DNA of 64,000 nt from Gracilaria gracilis. Taxonomy: Eukaryota > Rhodophyta > Florideophyceae > Gracilariales > Gracilariaceae. The notes beneath the pieces are model-generated. The model made no database searches, was not told the origin of the DNA, and worked only from the letters and a program-made list of their open reading frames with translations. The stretch covers positions 269,504-333,503 of the forward strand of contig JARGSG010000075.1 in NCBI GenBank assembly GCA_030374805.1, given 5' to 3'. Below, one piece after another: positions 1-11,619 of this stretch. Numbering within the stretch: position 1 is the first letter of the stretch; every line of letters starts with the position of its first letter. The position numbers and the translations under genes were made by a program.

Positions 1-88
1 GAGAAGGGTACGTCCACTATACGTTCCCACGAGCATTCTCGACGGTCTTAATCCGCGTTGCGAATTCTTTGAACCCTTTGTATCCAAC

Positions 89-674
89 ATGGCGCTTTTG
101 AACCAGAAAAGGGGGCGGGAGTCAGCGCGATCGAAGAGGAACAGCGAGGGGTCAGAAATGGCGCCGTGTACACGAGGAAAAGGAAAGGCGAAGGTCTCCA
201 CGCCTCGTAGGCTGACATCGCGTTCCGAGCGGGAAACACCGCGCGCGATGAAGAAGAAGAAGAGTGCTCCCGCGCCACATAAGGTAAAAGGTGGCGACTC
301 TGTATCTTTGTTCATCAGCCTTGGAAAAGACAATAACAGGGTTGAAGTTGGTACTGCGGAAGTACGTGGTGGGGCCTGCTGGTGGTACCGGGAAGGGGCT
401 CTGCCGTTTGCTGCATGTCCAGCTTCTAAGCGCCACTGCCTTAGAGGGTGAGGATTTGGTGGTTCTCAGGAGGACAAATATTTCAAGTCATCTAGACGCG
501 AAGTACCCTTACCGTTTCCAAGGTCCTGAGGATCCCCCGAGTAAGCTCGCCGAATTGTTTTCGGCTGGGTTGTATGCATGGGATACGTCGATGATGGCGT
601 CAATTGAGATTTTTCAGAGTCCCACATCGCACCCCATTCCGCACCCTGGGGCCGGGAAGTCGTCCACCTTTTAG
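89..674 (+). pseudogene. N-terminal fragments of a basic protein upstream of the ParB-like ORF
   Basis: Two overlapping open segments in different frames. The first starts at ATG 89 and is Lys/Arg/Ser-rich, with a KKKKSAP stretch that would suit a nuclear or DNA-binding tail. The second, in the frame of the ParB-like ORF, runs to TAG at 672-674 and contains GLKLVLRKYVVGPAGG and HLDAKYPYRFQGPEDPP. Past that TAG the frame stays protein-like and acidic (PESDDVEEVKESAEN), and a second TAG lies at 741-743 before the ORF at 786. I read this as the decayed N-terminus of the gene that follows: one frameshift near 300-450 and two in-frame TAGs. I do not recognise the family. A spliced gene is possible, but the junctions do not show clear GT/AG introns. 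Confidence 0.4.
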
Positions 675-785
675 CCTGAGAGTGATGATGTTGAAGAGGT
701 CAAAGAATCGGCTGAGAATTCCTCTAAAACCGCCAAACTTTAGTCTCCATCAACGAAAGGAGGAGAACGAGAAGGTTCTAAGGGA

Positions 786-2525
786 ATGAAAAAACCGGTG
801 GAAGCAATGGAGAGGGTTAACATCGTGAATGACTCCGATGACGATGTTATGGAGGTCATTGGGACTAGTAAGGCCTCCTTTGGTGGACCTGAGGTAAATT
901 TGTTCGATGAAGGAGATAGAGTTCCGTCAGATGACGTGAACAGCACGCTGCCGCTACCAAAGATATCCCTCGCCGACTATGTTCAGCAGCGGTTGAAGAC
1001 AGATATCGAGATGATTGAAATCAGGAAGGAGGTGGTTTGCAGTGTGAACCTGGCGCACAAGGAGGCGACGAAGATGAAGTGCCGCAACTTTGGTTGGCTT
1101 CCCTCCGCCGGTTCGATTGCCGTTACACTTGTAGGCGATTTGGATGCGAGTGACATCGTTGACGGGAGACTTGTGCTGCCTGTAACACTTATAGACGGAT
1201 ATCACCGCTTTCTTGTGTTACAGGACCTGCGTGAGGAGGGAGGGAAGTGGGAGGATATAGTGAAGTCTCTGGATGTTGTGTTAGGGAGGAGGAAGAATGG
1301 TAATCCAATGGTCATGAATGAAGTGCTAGGACTTGGCGATCTCCTGAACGAGATGAGCTCCAATGTTTTGAAGATGTCTTTCGCAGACAAGCTACACAGC
1401 ACGGTGTCTTTCGTTGAAAACATCATTGACGAAAAAGGAGTAGATGTGAGGAAGGTGACGCCGAAACAGATAGCGGGCGCGTTGAAAAGAAGTGGGGTTA
1501 TCGGGGACTATAATATGCGTCACTTGAATCGCTATGCGAGACTGGCTCTGAATTTTGTGCAAAGCGAGGGGCTTCTCCAATTCTTTGAGAAGGTGTGTGA
1601 GGAGAGGCCGCCGCTGACGCTCACACATGTGTCCAGTGACCTCCTTATGGGACTTGCAGATGGGAATTCCGTTTCGTCGTCCGTTGCTTGCAATGGCATG
1701 TGCGACTGAGAATGTTCGCTGCAGGGAGGACGGGCCGTTTTGAGGATATGAGGAAGCACTTCTTTCAGTGTGCAATTGGTATGTTTAAGCTTTGCGACAT
1801 GATTGCCAAGAGGAAGAAGATGACAGTTGAGGAACTGATGCAGACAGTTCTCAAGATTGGGGGAAAGGGGAAAGGGGGTATCTGTCTTGGAATATCTCGG
1901 GAAGCAAACACCCAAAATAGAGCTCGCGGGAGCCAAGCGTTTAAAGGACGGGATGGTGTTTAGGAGGGTGGAGACTGCAGGTAACAAGCTGGAACAACAC
2001 TTTAAAGTACCGCTGCGAAGTTCAGAGGAGGAGTAGGTTGTAGGGGAGGTTATTGAAGAGGTTGTGGAACCGGTGGGGATGGTCAGGGCCCCATTTGTTG
2101 AGGTGGAGAACGATCCCATGGTGGTGGAAAGCCCTGAACCGGAACCACCGGTGTTGAGACGTAGCACAAGGCGTAAGGTGGTTCCGGGTCGCTTGAGAGA
2201 AGAGGAGTTTGGACGGGTTGTGGGGAAGAAGAGAAAAACGAGGAAGAGAACTTCTGTGGTGCTTACTGACAACGAGGATGAAGATGATGTGCAACCTGCC
2301 CCGAAGCGAGGAAGGAAGGGTAGGGTGAAGACATCTTCTAAGGACATACCTTTGGAGGTTGTTAACCTGTTCAGGAAAATTACGAGGACTGCATTGAAGA
2401 ATTTCTTAAAGCAGCAGAAAATCAATGTGATGTCGTCCAGTGAGGGCGAGGGGGAAAGTGATAGTGGTGAGAAGGATAGTGGATTTGTTGGGAATGAACT
2501 GGAGGAGGGGGGGAAGGGAAGTTGA
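786..2525 (+). pseudogene. ParB-like domain protein, broken
   Basis: The first segment (786-1709, 307 codons) holds the motif LIDGYHRFLVLQDL at about 1188-1229. It matches the (D)G-x-HR core of ParB/Srx-type nucleoside-triphosphate or DNA-binding domains. It is followed by a helical region with a helix-turn-helix look (VTPKQIAGALKRSG), as in ParB proteins. The reading frame then moves at about 1700 to the frame of 1688-1963 (FEDMRKHFFQCAIGMFK), returns near 1880 (VSVLEYLGKQTPKIELAGAK), meets TAG at 2034-2036 and continues as an acidic/basic low-complexity tail (RRSTRRKVVPGRLREEEFG) to 2525. Known for the family: ParB-fold proteins bind DNA and some use CTP. The DNA role here is inference. The frameshifts mean this copy is probably dead unless it is spliced. 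The coding strand is strikingly purine-rich. Confidence 0.5.
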
Positions 2526-3973
2526 AGGAGGAATGCGTAGCTTGGAGGATAACAATCCGGATGTTCTCCCGAAGGGGATGAAGGCAGCTGGGGAGTACAC
2601 CGGGGGATCGGATATGTCGTGGACGAATACGGTGAGTGCACTGTCGAGTGAGTGGCCTGGAGGGAAGAATTCTGTGAAACACAAGCACCCGTGGATGGAT
2701 ATGGTTCACCTACGAAAGCGGCATAGGGCGGGGTGTTTAACGGTGGGGGATTTGAGGGCGGTGAATCACGCGCTGTACTGGCATGCAGCACGAAATGTGC
2801 TCAAAAAACTGGGGACTACGAACGAACTAGTTCTTGGGATGAAGCTCTCGTAGAAAAGAAAGCCGAAAGGGGAGGAAGAGGCTCTTTAAATGGCGGAGAG
2901 GGATAGGAGTGACCTCGCGCGAGAGTATTTTTCCGCGAAAAGAATGGAGTTGACGAAGAGAGGATTTTGTGTGCTGGAGGAATTTGGATGTGACGAAGGC
3001 ATGTCAGAGGAGGCGAAGAAGAGGGGGGTGGTGTTGGATGAAGATATGACAGAGAGTATGTTGGAGTTCTTTCACAAGGATTTATTGGAACAGCAGGACC
3101 TCAAGTTCGACGACAACCGCAAGAGATGGAACCCTATCATCAATGTGGGAGATGGGAAGGACGCGGGGGATAGGATGCAGGGCATTGGGCGATACATTAA
3201 CACGAAGAAGGGGATTGTGGATTACATGGAATCGCATGAGAAGAACGTGATGATGGTGAGAAAGAGGGCGTTGCTGGATGCTAGGTTTGGGCAGATAGCA
3301 GCCGCTCTTCGTCTGTGTAACAACAGTAGGGCGAAGAAGATGATGTACGCGCCGGAAACAGGAGGACGTGTGTTGTGTACGGGGGAGGGATGCCCGAGGC
3401 AGGTGTTGCATACCGATTTCCGCGGGTTGACGAATGTAGAGAAGAACAATGGGGAGATTCCAGGATTCTTCATAATGGCCAGCGGGGGGAAGCTCTTTTA
3501 TGATATGGGTATGTGAGAGGTCACATAATATGTATGTGACGGATGAAAAGAGTTTGAAGAGGCTGTCTCGTACGATGGGTGTGAAGAAGTTCAGGGTTCC
3601 ACCGTACTCTATGTGTATTGGAAAAAAAGATGTGTTTCATGCTGGGGCTGGGTTCATGGATGCGCTGGTGAAAGAGAATTTTCTACGGTATCACATGTAC
3701 TTTGTGCCCGAGGGATACAAGCTCCCTGATGCGGTGCACAGGCAGCCTGCTTTTCGGCCCAAATTATTAGATGAAGAATTTGGACTCGGGGAAGACCCGA
3801 ACGACCAGCTGGACGAGGAGGAAAGTTCTGTGAGCAACTTTGAAATGGAGGAAGAGGAAGTTGGAGAGGAGGATTGCGAAGAGGAAGATGACGAGGTACA
3901 AAACCACAAGGCTGATAACACGGATGGGGACTACGAGGAGGGACCGATGATAATGGATTATGAGGAAGACTAG
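2440..3973 (+). pseudogene. 2-oxoglutarate/Fe(II) dioxygenase-like protein, broken
   Basis: An open frame from 2440 ends at TAG 2851-2853. The same frame resumes after TAA 2887-2889 with ATG 2890 and runs to 3516. One frameshift near 3500 then links to 3500-3973. Across that shift the order fits the double-stranded beta-helix dioxygenase pattern: HTD at 3409-3417 (the H-x-D iron ligands), the strand PGFFIMASGGKLFYD, then VPPYSMCIGKKDVFHAGAG with the distal His at 3638-3640, then an Arg at 3686-3688 (LRYHMYF) that could bind 2-oxoglutarate. The C-terminus is very acidic. Such enzymes hydroxylate or demethylate protein or nucleic-acid bases; the substrate cannot be read here. ATG 2890 directly after TAA could mark a separate gene rather than the tail of the ParB-like one. 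Relation to TET/JBP or AlkB enzymes is untested. Confidence 0.5.
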
Positions 3974-4176
3974 ATAAAACATGTAGGGCGTGTAGTGTTA
4001 TCTGTGTGAGAGTGAGGTGACTTGACTAGTAATGAGATATGAGCGAATGTTTTAATATAATGTGAGCATAAAGGGATTGTTGAAGAAAGAAAATGAGTTA
4101 CAAAGCGTGGGGTAAGGAGGGAGAGTATTGTGTGAAGGTATCTTTTTTACAAAATGAGACCAAAGTAGTACTGGTA

Positions 4177-5007
4177 CTAAAAAAGAATGTCTTTTCTAAG
4201 GAAATTGACATAGTTGGTGAGAAAAGAGGCAGGTTCAGGCAAGCCCGCTCTGTTGGTATCCTCGGAAAAAAGGTGGAAGTAGGCATTTCTGAATTCGTAC
4301 TCAGAGAATGAGGCGTAGAAGGAGGTAACAGTGCTGCCGTAGGCGAGGAGGGATTGTACTGCTGAGGGGATATTGTAGGAGATAGCTGTGTTGGAGAAGA
4401 CTATGCCGAGTAGTTCCTTCATTATCGTTGAGACTATGGTATTGTAGTGGGTGGCCACGTCATGCATGGTAATGAAGCCGTGGGAAGAACCAACTAGGTT
4501 GAATGAAGAGATCCAGACGAGCTTTTCATAGTAGTATTTAGAAAAGGCGTCTTCGTCAACGATATTGCAAGTGAGACCTGCGTTGAAGAAGCGTTGTGCT
4601 AGTGCAAAAGGCCATTTTCCGGTGACAGTTGTGAGGTCGTTGGAAGTAAGAGGGGTGATGCCATCCTGTGGAGGTGCACCGAGAGTGGGTACGGCGATGT
4701 AAAGAACTGCTCGTGTGGTGTGATGAAGACCATGTTTTGAAAGAATGGGAAGAATGTGGCCGTTCTGAATGAAGACCAAGTCTTGTCTGCGAGGTGGAGG
4801 GCAGGAGCGAATTACTGTTTCCAAGAACTTGCTCTTGCCGCAGAAGAAAATGGGACCTTGCGGAATGCTGTGTGTGGCTATGAAATCTTGGAGTGAAAGA
4901 ATGGTATCTCGAGGGATACCTTGGTCGTAAAGCATGGCAATGCGGCCTCTGTATACAACAGTAGCTGGGATGTGGGTGGAGCGGAGAGAAGAGGAAGGCG
5001 AGGTCAT
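4177..5007 (-). CDS. Rossmann-type, ketopantoate-reductase-like protein
   Basis: An intact ORF of 276 codons. ATG 5007 is the only sensible start, because an in-frame TAA lies about 36 bases upstream. Motifs resemble an uncharacterised algal/plant protein family related to ketopantoate reductase (PanE/ApbA): QDLVFIQNGHILPIL, RAVLYIAVPTLG, TTVTGKWPFALAQRFF and YEKLVWISSFNLVGSSHG. The EKL-W-I stretch corresponds to the C-terminal helical domain with the substrate lysine region. The N-terminal dinucleotide loop expected as G-G-G-R-I-G reads Y-R-G-R-I-A, so cofactor binding may be impaired or different. It converges with the dioxygenase-like ORF, leaving about 200 bases between them. An NAD(P)-dependent reductase is the likely class; the substrate is unknown. 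Confidence 0.5.
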   Translation of the reverse strand: MTSPSSSLRSTHIPATVVYRGRIAMLYDQGIPRDTILSLQDFIATHSIPQGPIFFCGKSKFLETVIRSCPPPRRQDLVFIQNGHILPILSKHGLHHTTRAVLYIAVPTLGAPPQDGITPLTSNDLTTVTGKWPFALAQRFFNAGLTCNIVDEDAFSKYYYEKLVWISSFNLVGSSHGFITMHDVATHYNTIVSTIMKELLGIVFSNTAISYNIPSAVQSLLAYGSTVTSFYASFSEYEFRNAYFHLFSEDTNRAGLPEPASFLTNYVNFLRKDILF

Positions 5008-5557
5008 TATGTCGAGTTTGTTGGATGCTGTGAGGAGATGTTATGCTACAGGAGAGAAAGTGAGAGATGCTTAAGTAGAGAACGGCGCTGCCGATGCATA
5101 CATCGATAAAGTGGTTTCAGAGGAAAAGATAGTTTTTATGACCAAGTAGTGAAAGGAATGAGGTAGGTTGGTATGAAGGGATTAGGACTGATGAACGTGT
5201 TTATAAAAAGAGATGTGTCGAAATGAAGTATGAAGGGAAAGATATAATGGTAAGGAGTTAAGGAACGGACGCTGTGGATTGGGTCTGTGGGATGGTACTG
5301 AAAGGAAAAAACGAGAATATGGAAATATCTGAGAGAAATGGAGTTTTTGGGGAATGGCGGGAAATTGAGGTATAGAAAATTGTGATACAAACAGGCCTGC
5401 GGGGTAGAAGGGGTGTGTGGCCACGAGTGTAACGGCTGTGATCAGGGGTGCCAAGGATGAGAGTTGTTGTAAGCCGCTCAGGCCTGTTCAAATCGTTTAT
5501 CGCCGGAAACCGTCTTTTCTCGGGATTTCGAATGGATACGTTGGTAACGAGGAGCTA

Positions 5558-6100
5558 ATGGCTCTGCTGCATAGGACGGAAGTGCCAGAGATGCCGCCGC
5601 GGAAGGAGGCAGGGGGTATTGAGGGGGTTTGTGTGAGTCAGAGGGTTTGTAATGGGGATGGAGGAGGCGGTGGAGGTGATGGGGATGGGGATAGAGAAGG
5701 AGGACCGGGGAGAAAATTTATGGGAGAGATGGAGGAACGGGTAAAGAAGCTTGGGGGGAGTTTGAAGGAGCATTTCGACGAAATGCTGTCAGAGATGTTG
5801 GCAGACATGGGAGGGGTAGTGCTGAGTGTGTCGGAGGTTGGCGTGCCGATGGAATTGATTTCGACGATTCGGAACAGGATGAAGTTGACTGGGGTAAGGG
5901 CTGTGAGAAATTTGAATGGGATGTGGGAGTGCGTGGGGAGGGAGATGGAGAGGCTGCGAAAGGAGAACATGGGGCTGAAGGGTAGGGTTGAAGTGTCGGA
6001 GGAGCAAGTGGGACAGGTGGTGCACATAGTGAGTGTCTGCCGGGTTTCGTCAGTGTGCGTCAAAATGGTGAGCCAGAATTGTGGTTTGCTCTGGCTTTAG
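5558..6100 (+). CDS. hypothetical coiled-coil protein
   Basis: The frame is open from 5417, but the first ATG is 5558, giving 180 codons. The N-terminal third is Gly/Asp-rich low complexity (GGGGGGDGDGDREGG). The centre, about residues 55-150, is charged and heptad-like (MEERVKKLGGSLKEHFDEM; REMERLRKENMGLKGRV), consistent with a coiled coil. No catalytic motif is visible and I do not recognise the family. Its purine-rich coding strand matches the genes at 0.1-4 kb, so it may belong to the same mobile or decaying unit. The expression start is uncertain. Confidence 0.35.
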   Translation: MALLHRTEVPEMPPRKEAGGIEGVCVSQRVCNGDGGGGGGDGDGDREGGPGRKFMGEMEERVKKLGGSLKEHFDEMLSEMLADMGGVVLSVSEVGVPMELISTIRNRMKLTGVRAVRNLNGMWECVGREMERLRKENMGLKGRVEVSEEQVGQVVHIVSVCRVSSVCVKMVSQNCGLLWL

Positions 6101-7056
6101 AAAACCAAGGAAGCTGATCACGAGGAAATAGTGAACTTGGGAACCAGAACGGTTTGAAATATACCAGTATTCAGATTTGTGTAGCAAAGCTACTCCAAAG
6201 CCAGGAGCTCTTAACACGTTCAAGTGCTCTTGAAAGTAAAACATGATTAACCGCCAAGTTCTCGTATAATTTTTTTCGATCACAAAATTTTGTATGTATT
6301 TCAATCAATCATAATAGCATCATTTCTAAACGAGAAGCTTAATAACACATTTCAATGCTTTTTATCTTACAAAGTTCAATATTTGGTTCTTTTGGGATTC
6401 CTGTTTGTGGGCAGAACATATATAAGCCGTAAATGTACTCTTAACACTTTGAGAACACTGTAGTACGTAACTGATTATCAAGACGTATTTATCGAAGCAT
6501 AACTTTCTCGAAATTACCCCATCTGTATTTCAAAAACCTTCTCTTCGTTTTCATTCGCAAGCTGATTTAAATTGGCGATAGCGTGGAAATAGAACGAATG
6601 CAAAGATCTATGGTGCTGAAATGTAGACAAGAGCACATTAAACGGTTTCACACGGCAGTTTGCAGTTTCGTGACGGCCTCTCACTGTTACAAAATAACGA
6701 CTTTTAGATTCATTACTTCCTTCCTTACGACATCGAATATCTTAATATCCACAGTCTGCAATAACAAGTTCAGTATCCACTAGGGATTGCTTCATTCCCT
6801 CTCTAAAAATTTTTGAGATCTGAATAAGATCCACAAGGAAAGGGGCCATGAGCCCAGACCAAATGCCCAGTTCAAAAATTTAAACATAATTCATACCGTA
6901 CGTCTGGACCGTTGAGCTTATGCGAATACCAAATAGGGTTGAATGAAAATTTGTCCTTAATAGATAAATCACTGCCATCAACAGAAACGTAGAAATTTTC
7001 ACCATAATTGTTCGGAACAACCCTAGATTTCCATTTCAACTAAAGTTTTTGCAATT
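6101..7056. other. AT-rich intergenic stretch, no gene seen
   Basis: About 950 bases with only short chance ORFs on both strands. I see no clear repeat, RNA gene or element end. It ends at the Copia A target site. Confidence 0.5.
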
Positions 7057-7061
7057 GTTAG

Positions 7062-7281
7062 TGTTCATCGAGCAAGCACGCTCGACGCATATGCGCCGTA
7101 CCGAGTGTTTGCATAACCGCTCTTTTGCAATCCGGACCATGCGGCCCTAAGGCTAATGTGGCGGCGCTCTCTTAAGGACCCGCCCGCTTTCGCATTCACT
7201 CAGTAAAGACATAGAAACAGTTTACAAAGAATACAATCAGACATATCGCAACACCGAACCGCTCTCGCTGTTTCAGCAACA
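7062..7281 (+). repeat. 5' LTR of Copia A
   Basis: 220 bp, TGTTCATCGAG at the left and TTTCAGCAACA at the right. It pairs with 13253-13472. The sequence after it does not start with the usual TGG of a tRNA primer site, so no primer-binding site is called. Confidence 0.9.
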
Positions 7282-7386
7282 TTAGCAAATAATGCTCAAT
7301 AGCGTTAGCGCTCCTGCGCATCACCGTCTTTAGACATCCAGTCTAAAGCCAGCCGTTAACGGTTTAAAATCCACACTTAAACCAAC

Positions 7387-9230
7387 ATGGCAGACAACTT
7401 CCAAGAAGTTCCCACTAAGAAGAACACATATTCATTCGCCCCTGAAATGAATATAACCAAGGAAAACCAAACCAACTTTGCTAAGATAATCCGTACCGCC
7501 CTAAGAGACCATCCTCATGGTATTGAGTTCCTAAACCGCCTGCGAGACCGCAAAACCCACTTATTTTGTCACATCCCGATATCCTAAAGCACAACAACCT
7601 GTTGAGAGCATTAGAAAAGAAGTTATATGAATTGGGCTTGAACCTCAAAGATGGAAAGAACCCTGCACACCGCATTGCACTTACCATTTGGTATGATGAC
7701 GCAACGCGCCCGAACCTCCAAACGTTCATCGACATGCATGGAAAAAATCCATACAACGATAGAACACTTCCAGAAGCTATATCACTCCGATATAGATTCT
7801 CCAAACCCATCGACAAGAATGCCGAAGAAGGTAATGGCGATAATCAACCCATTGGTGAAGAGATCCCTGTCGAGTCACCGCCGCCGAACACCCAAGACCC
7901 GCGAGAACCGAACCCTCCACTGGCTCCATCCAACTCAGAATCTCTCAAGCCGACCGACGAGCTTTCTCATTTCTTCGAACTCAACAATGAAATTACCCCG
8001 GCCCCCCTAAAAAAGAACAAAAAAGCGACCAAACCAAGCCGTTCCGGAGACTGCACACCCAACGAAGCGGAAAATCGCTCACAAGCACAGGACCTCCAGC
8101 TCAATGAGGTGCTCCATGCTATTACCGAACTGAACAACCGTGTTGAGACAACCTCCAAAACAATCGTAAAGCAAGTCAATAAGACTATTGAAGAACGATT
8201 GCACGAGTCCAATCGAAAGCTCGACAATGCGCTCCAGCAAAAATCAATTGAGCTCCGTAAGTTTGCTCAGGATAATGAGAGTCGCTTCAGGTTCCCCGAA
8301 CGTAAGATCGCTCCCGAACCGCCGCTCATTAATGCCCGGATTTCCCCGAATATCGGCCAACGCGACGAACACACAGCCCATGGAACCGGAAGAGCAACAG
8401 ACAGTTGGCAGTATAAAACCGCCCTTTCCAGAAGACAGAACACAGGACCGAAGGAAAATCAGCAGGCACATACCGCTATGAACCAAACTCAGAAAGATCT
8501 CGAAACGCCCCTTCCAAACTTCCAGCAGTCTCCACCGCAATTCCCAGCAATGTCGCCTGAAGATGAACCTTCCTATCGCACCAAAGGCTCCGGGTACAAC
8601 CGCATGACAAATCGACTACGCCACATTGCAAGCCCAAGCGGTCCTAACTCGGATAATAATGAGAAGCTCATAAAGCGCATCCAGAAAGGCATGACAACCG
8701 TCACGCAAGTGTTCAAAGACAAACGCTTCAAAGAAAAATCCAGCGGATCATGGATCGAATTCATCACGCGCTTCGAAAGAACAGCATTCTTAACATGCTT
8801 CCTCAACGCTGACGAAGCCCTTGTAGCGCTCCCGCTTGCATTGGACGACGCAGCCGAGATTCACGTCTCCGAATACATTGCACACCAATGCCAAGACTAT
8901 GAGCATGCCAAGCACCTGATGGCTGAAAAGTACCGCGACTCAACACAACAAATAAGAGTCCTGGATCAGCTTCGAGATATCCATATCAGCCAGTATATGG
9001 ATGGCAACAGTACTGTTCTAGAAGCGTACAACGAGATGATTGCGGAAATTGACAAGAAGGCGATCCATATCCCTGTTCAATTCCGCGATGATCACAACAA
9101 ACGCGAGTTCCTATTCAACGCCGTACGAATTCAGGAATGGGCTCGCCCAACTATGGAGGGCCCAACAGAGAAGATCGAGACCTACACTCAATTGAGCAAG
9201 CAACTGGCATATCGAGTCACAACGAATTGA
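7387..9230 (+). pseudogene. gag: Copia A gag
   Basis: The likely start is ATG 7387. About 60 codons later, near 7560, the frame shifts by one and continues open to 9230 without its own ATG (the long ORF begins at a TTG). The first two-thirds are low-complexity and hydrophilic, with a helical stretch (LHAITELNNRVETTSKTI) likely to form a coiled coil. The last 190 residues are the capsid-like region (WIEFITRFERTAFLTCF; YRDSTQQIRVLDQLRDIH). The role is to form the particle that packages the element RNA. The single frameshift would abolish the full product. Confidence 0.7.
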
Positions 9231-9263
9231 AAATGGTTAGAAGACTACAACAATCAGTCCAGC

Positions 9264-9866
9264 GTGTACAAACCATCAGCCTCCAACGATCCCTTGAAGC
9301 CTGACAAACCGAATCTCTCCAGAAACGTAGATACCCTATACACAAACCCGCGAAACGGCAAGCCAGTCGGTACCCGAAGCAAACCTTGGCTCCGCAACCG
9401 AAAGTACACCCGCAAAGACCTTTTATGCTATATATGCGGGGCCTTAGACAATTTAATGCGTAACTGCCCCAAGCGCAAAAAGGCAAGGAAGGTGTATGAC
9501 ACGCTGCTCGCCACGGCCAAGCCACCGGACGACGTCGAAGACTTCGAGCAAACTGTTCGAGCTCTAATATTAGAGCTCGAAAACCTGGAGACCGAAGAAG
9601 ACACACACGAAAACCCTACGTTCGAAACGCTCTTGGCGATTGGAACTCATGCGAGCGAAGTTCCAGAATCAACCAAATGCGAGGCTCCGGAATGTAACGA
9701 TCGTGAAAGCACGAGCGCGTACAAAGAGCTCGAAACATTGCCCACAAGCTACAAGAGCTCGCACGCCACTATGAACACTGGGGAGCAGGCTTTTTTGACG
9801 GAGAATTGCATCGCCGACAACTCTCCTTCAAATGGCGAAATCCAGATACCAACTTTGTATATATAG
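9264..9866 (+). pseudogene. Copia A nucleocapsid region with a damaged zinc knuckle
   Basis: This frame follows the gag stop at 9230. It carries CYICGALDNLMRNC at 9426-9467: C-x2-C-x4-N-x4-C, so the histidine of the CCHC knuckle is Asn (9450-9452). The flanks are Lys/Arg-rich (PKRKKARK). The knuckle normally binds RNA. The loss of His is one more sign of decay. Confidence 0.6.
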
Positions 9867-10056
9867 TGACTCCCATAGTCGCAATCGATACGATCGCTAA
9901 TGACACCGCCCAAGACTTCGCACCAACCGCCGCCCCAACGGCTCAAAACCCCATCCTCGATCCACAAACCGCTTCCCGCCGTGTAAAAACCCTGACGCGC
10001 TCGTCAACTTCACAATCTCAGATGATGAGACTAGTTCGGTATCCCCAAACGAAGTC

Positions 10057-10431
10057 GTGGACCTTACCAGGGAACACGCCGACTTCCACCTATACTATAG
10101 GCGTCACATCGCTAATGGAGCTCGCTCCTTTGCCGGGGCATGCATAGACTCCGGCGCAACGCGATCTGTCATAGGATACATTGAAGTTACCAACTTCATT
10201 CGATCATCCGGCAGCAACACGGAGATCAGCAAAGGCTCCACAAAAACTACTTATAGATTAGGTCCAGCCGTGAAGGAAGCCATGGGAACACTATCAATTC
10301 CCATACCTTTCCGAAACAACCACATCATACCGATTACAATTGATGTACTTGAAGCCGAGAGACCATTACTACTTGGCTACGATTTTGGAAAGCAACACTC
10401 GATGGTACTGGATATGGGTGACGGCTTTTAA
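10057..10431 (+). pseudogene. Copia A aspartic protease
   Basis: The active-site loop ACIDSGATRSVIG is present, with the DSGA codons at 10147-10158. The matching C-terminal strand is PLLLGYDFGKQHSMVLDMG. The length and the flap region fit the retropepsin-like domain of Copia polyproteins, which acts as a dimer to cleave Gag-Pol. It is isolated in its own frame by shifts on both sides. Confidence 0.7.
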
Positions 10432-10524
10432 TTCTTCAAGAAGCATAATTGAATATCACGGGTACCCGAATTTCACGGTCACCTGTTTTATCAATGGAAC
10501 CCATCGAATCATGCATCAATTCTA

Positions 10525-11451
10525 GTGAACAATCACAGCCCGTACAGTGTTCAGGAACTACGGAAAATGCACTACGCCTTCTACCATCCCACCACGCAGA
10601 AGTTATTAAACTTACTTCTCCGCCAGAAGACGAATCGGACATCATCCGAAACCCGGAAGCTACTTGACGAGATCTACCAAGCATGCCAAACATGTCAGAT
10701 CTTCAAGGACAGACCACTCCGCTTAAAGGTTTCAATCCCACCAGAGAAGATTATCTTCAACAACGAGATCTCGCTCGACCTAATTTACCTTAAGGATAAA
10801 GAAAAACAGTACCCGGTGGTCCACATCGTGGACCTGGAGACCGGTGTCTCCAATGCCGCATTCCTAGAACCCGAATCAACCGAGGCAGTTTGGTTCACCT
10901 TCCTGACGTGCTGAGTAACAACATACATCAGTACCCCAAACAAGCAGCGCGCTGATCAAGGGTCAGCCTTCACTCCTGCACTGTGGAAAAACCTGACCAA
11001 GGAGCTTGGAATTGAGCTTGTTCCTACTGGTGTCCAGTCTTACAATTCTCTGGGACTAGGTGAACGATATCAACAACCATTGCGCCGCCTATTCAACAAG
11101 ATTTCAATTGAATATTCAACTCTGGATAGGCAGGTCAAATTGAGGCTGGCAATGAAGGCGATGAACGACACTATGGGACCTAACGGACTGGTACCATCAT
11201 TACTCGTTTTCGGAGTACTACCGTGCCTACCAGGCATATACTCAAGCGTACCAAACAACCGAGAAAGGTTCACTGCTCTCGAAATGGCACGGCGAGAGTA
11301 CCAATCTATCATTGCTGAACTCCACGTTCAACAAGCACTGCGCACCAGGACACCACCAGCCGCCTCATATGCTATTATGCCAGGGCATTTAGTCAGAGTG
11401 TTTCGAGATGAAGATTCCGTTCCCAAACGAGGACGTTTTTTCGGCCCCTGA
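10525..11451 (+). pseudogene. Copia A integrase remnants
   Basis: 10525-10914 holds the zinc-binding H-x5-H ... C-x2-C region (MHYAFYHPTTQ, CQTCQIF) and the first catalytic Asp (ISLDLIYLKDKEK). The middle, about 10915-11080, is damaged. 11080-11451 holds the end of the catalytic core and the C-terminal part (MNDTMGPNGLVPSLLVFGV). It joins element cDNA to the host target; this copy cannot encode a continuous protein. Confidence 0.65.
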
Positions 11452-11619
11452 AAAGTTCTGAAGGTACAAAGCAAACAAGTATTTGTCAACCAGAACGGCC
11501 AATGTGTCCAGCATAAAATTGCCCAATGTATCCCTGACACAGCACTCCCTAGCTATCAGTCTCAACAGCCCCATCCAGAATTTGACGTCTCCATCCAAGA
11601 AGAGTCACACCGGACATAT

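Noticed and set aside
1532..2791. A 419-codon minus-strand Ser/Pro-rich ORF opposite the ParB-like gene.
   Set aside because: Low-complexity complement of a purine-rich coding strand, with no motif.
672..2853. Several in-frame stops in the ParB-like, Copia B and degenerate genes are TAG, suggesting TAG reassignment.
   Set aside because: Intact ORFs here (4177-5007, 21647-22447, 61954-63981) use TAG as their real stop, and other broken genes have TGA or TAA. Decay is the simpler reading.
6583..6783. Small ORF in the 6-7 kb spacer as a gene.
   Set aside because: 66 codons, no motif, AT-rich spacer; chance ORF.
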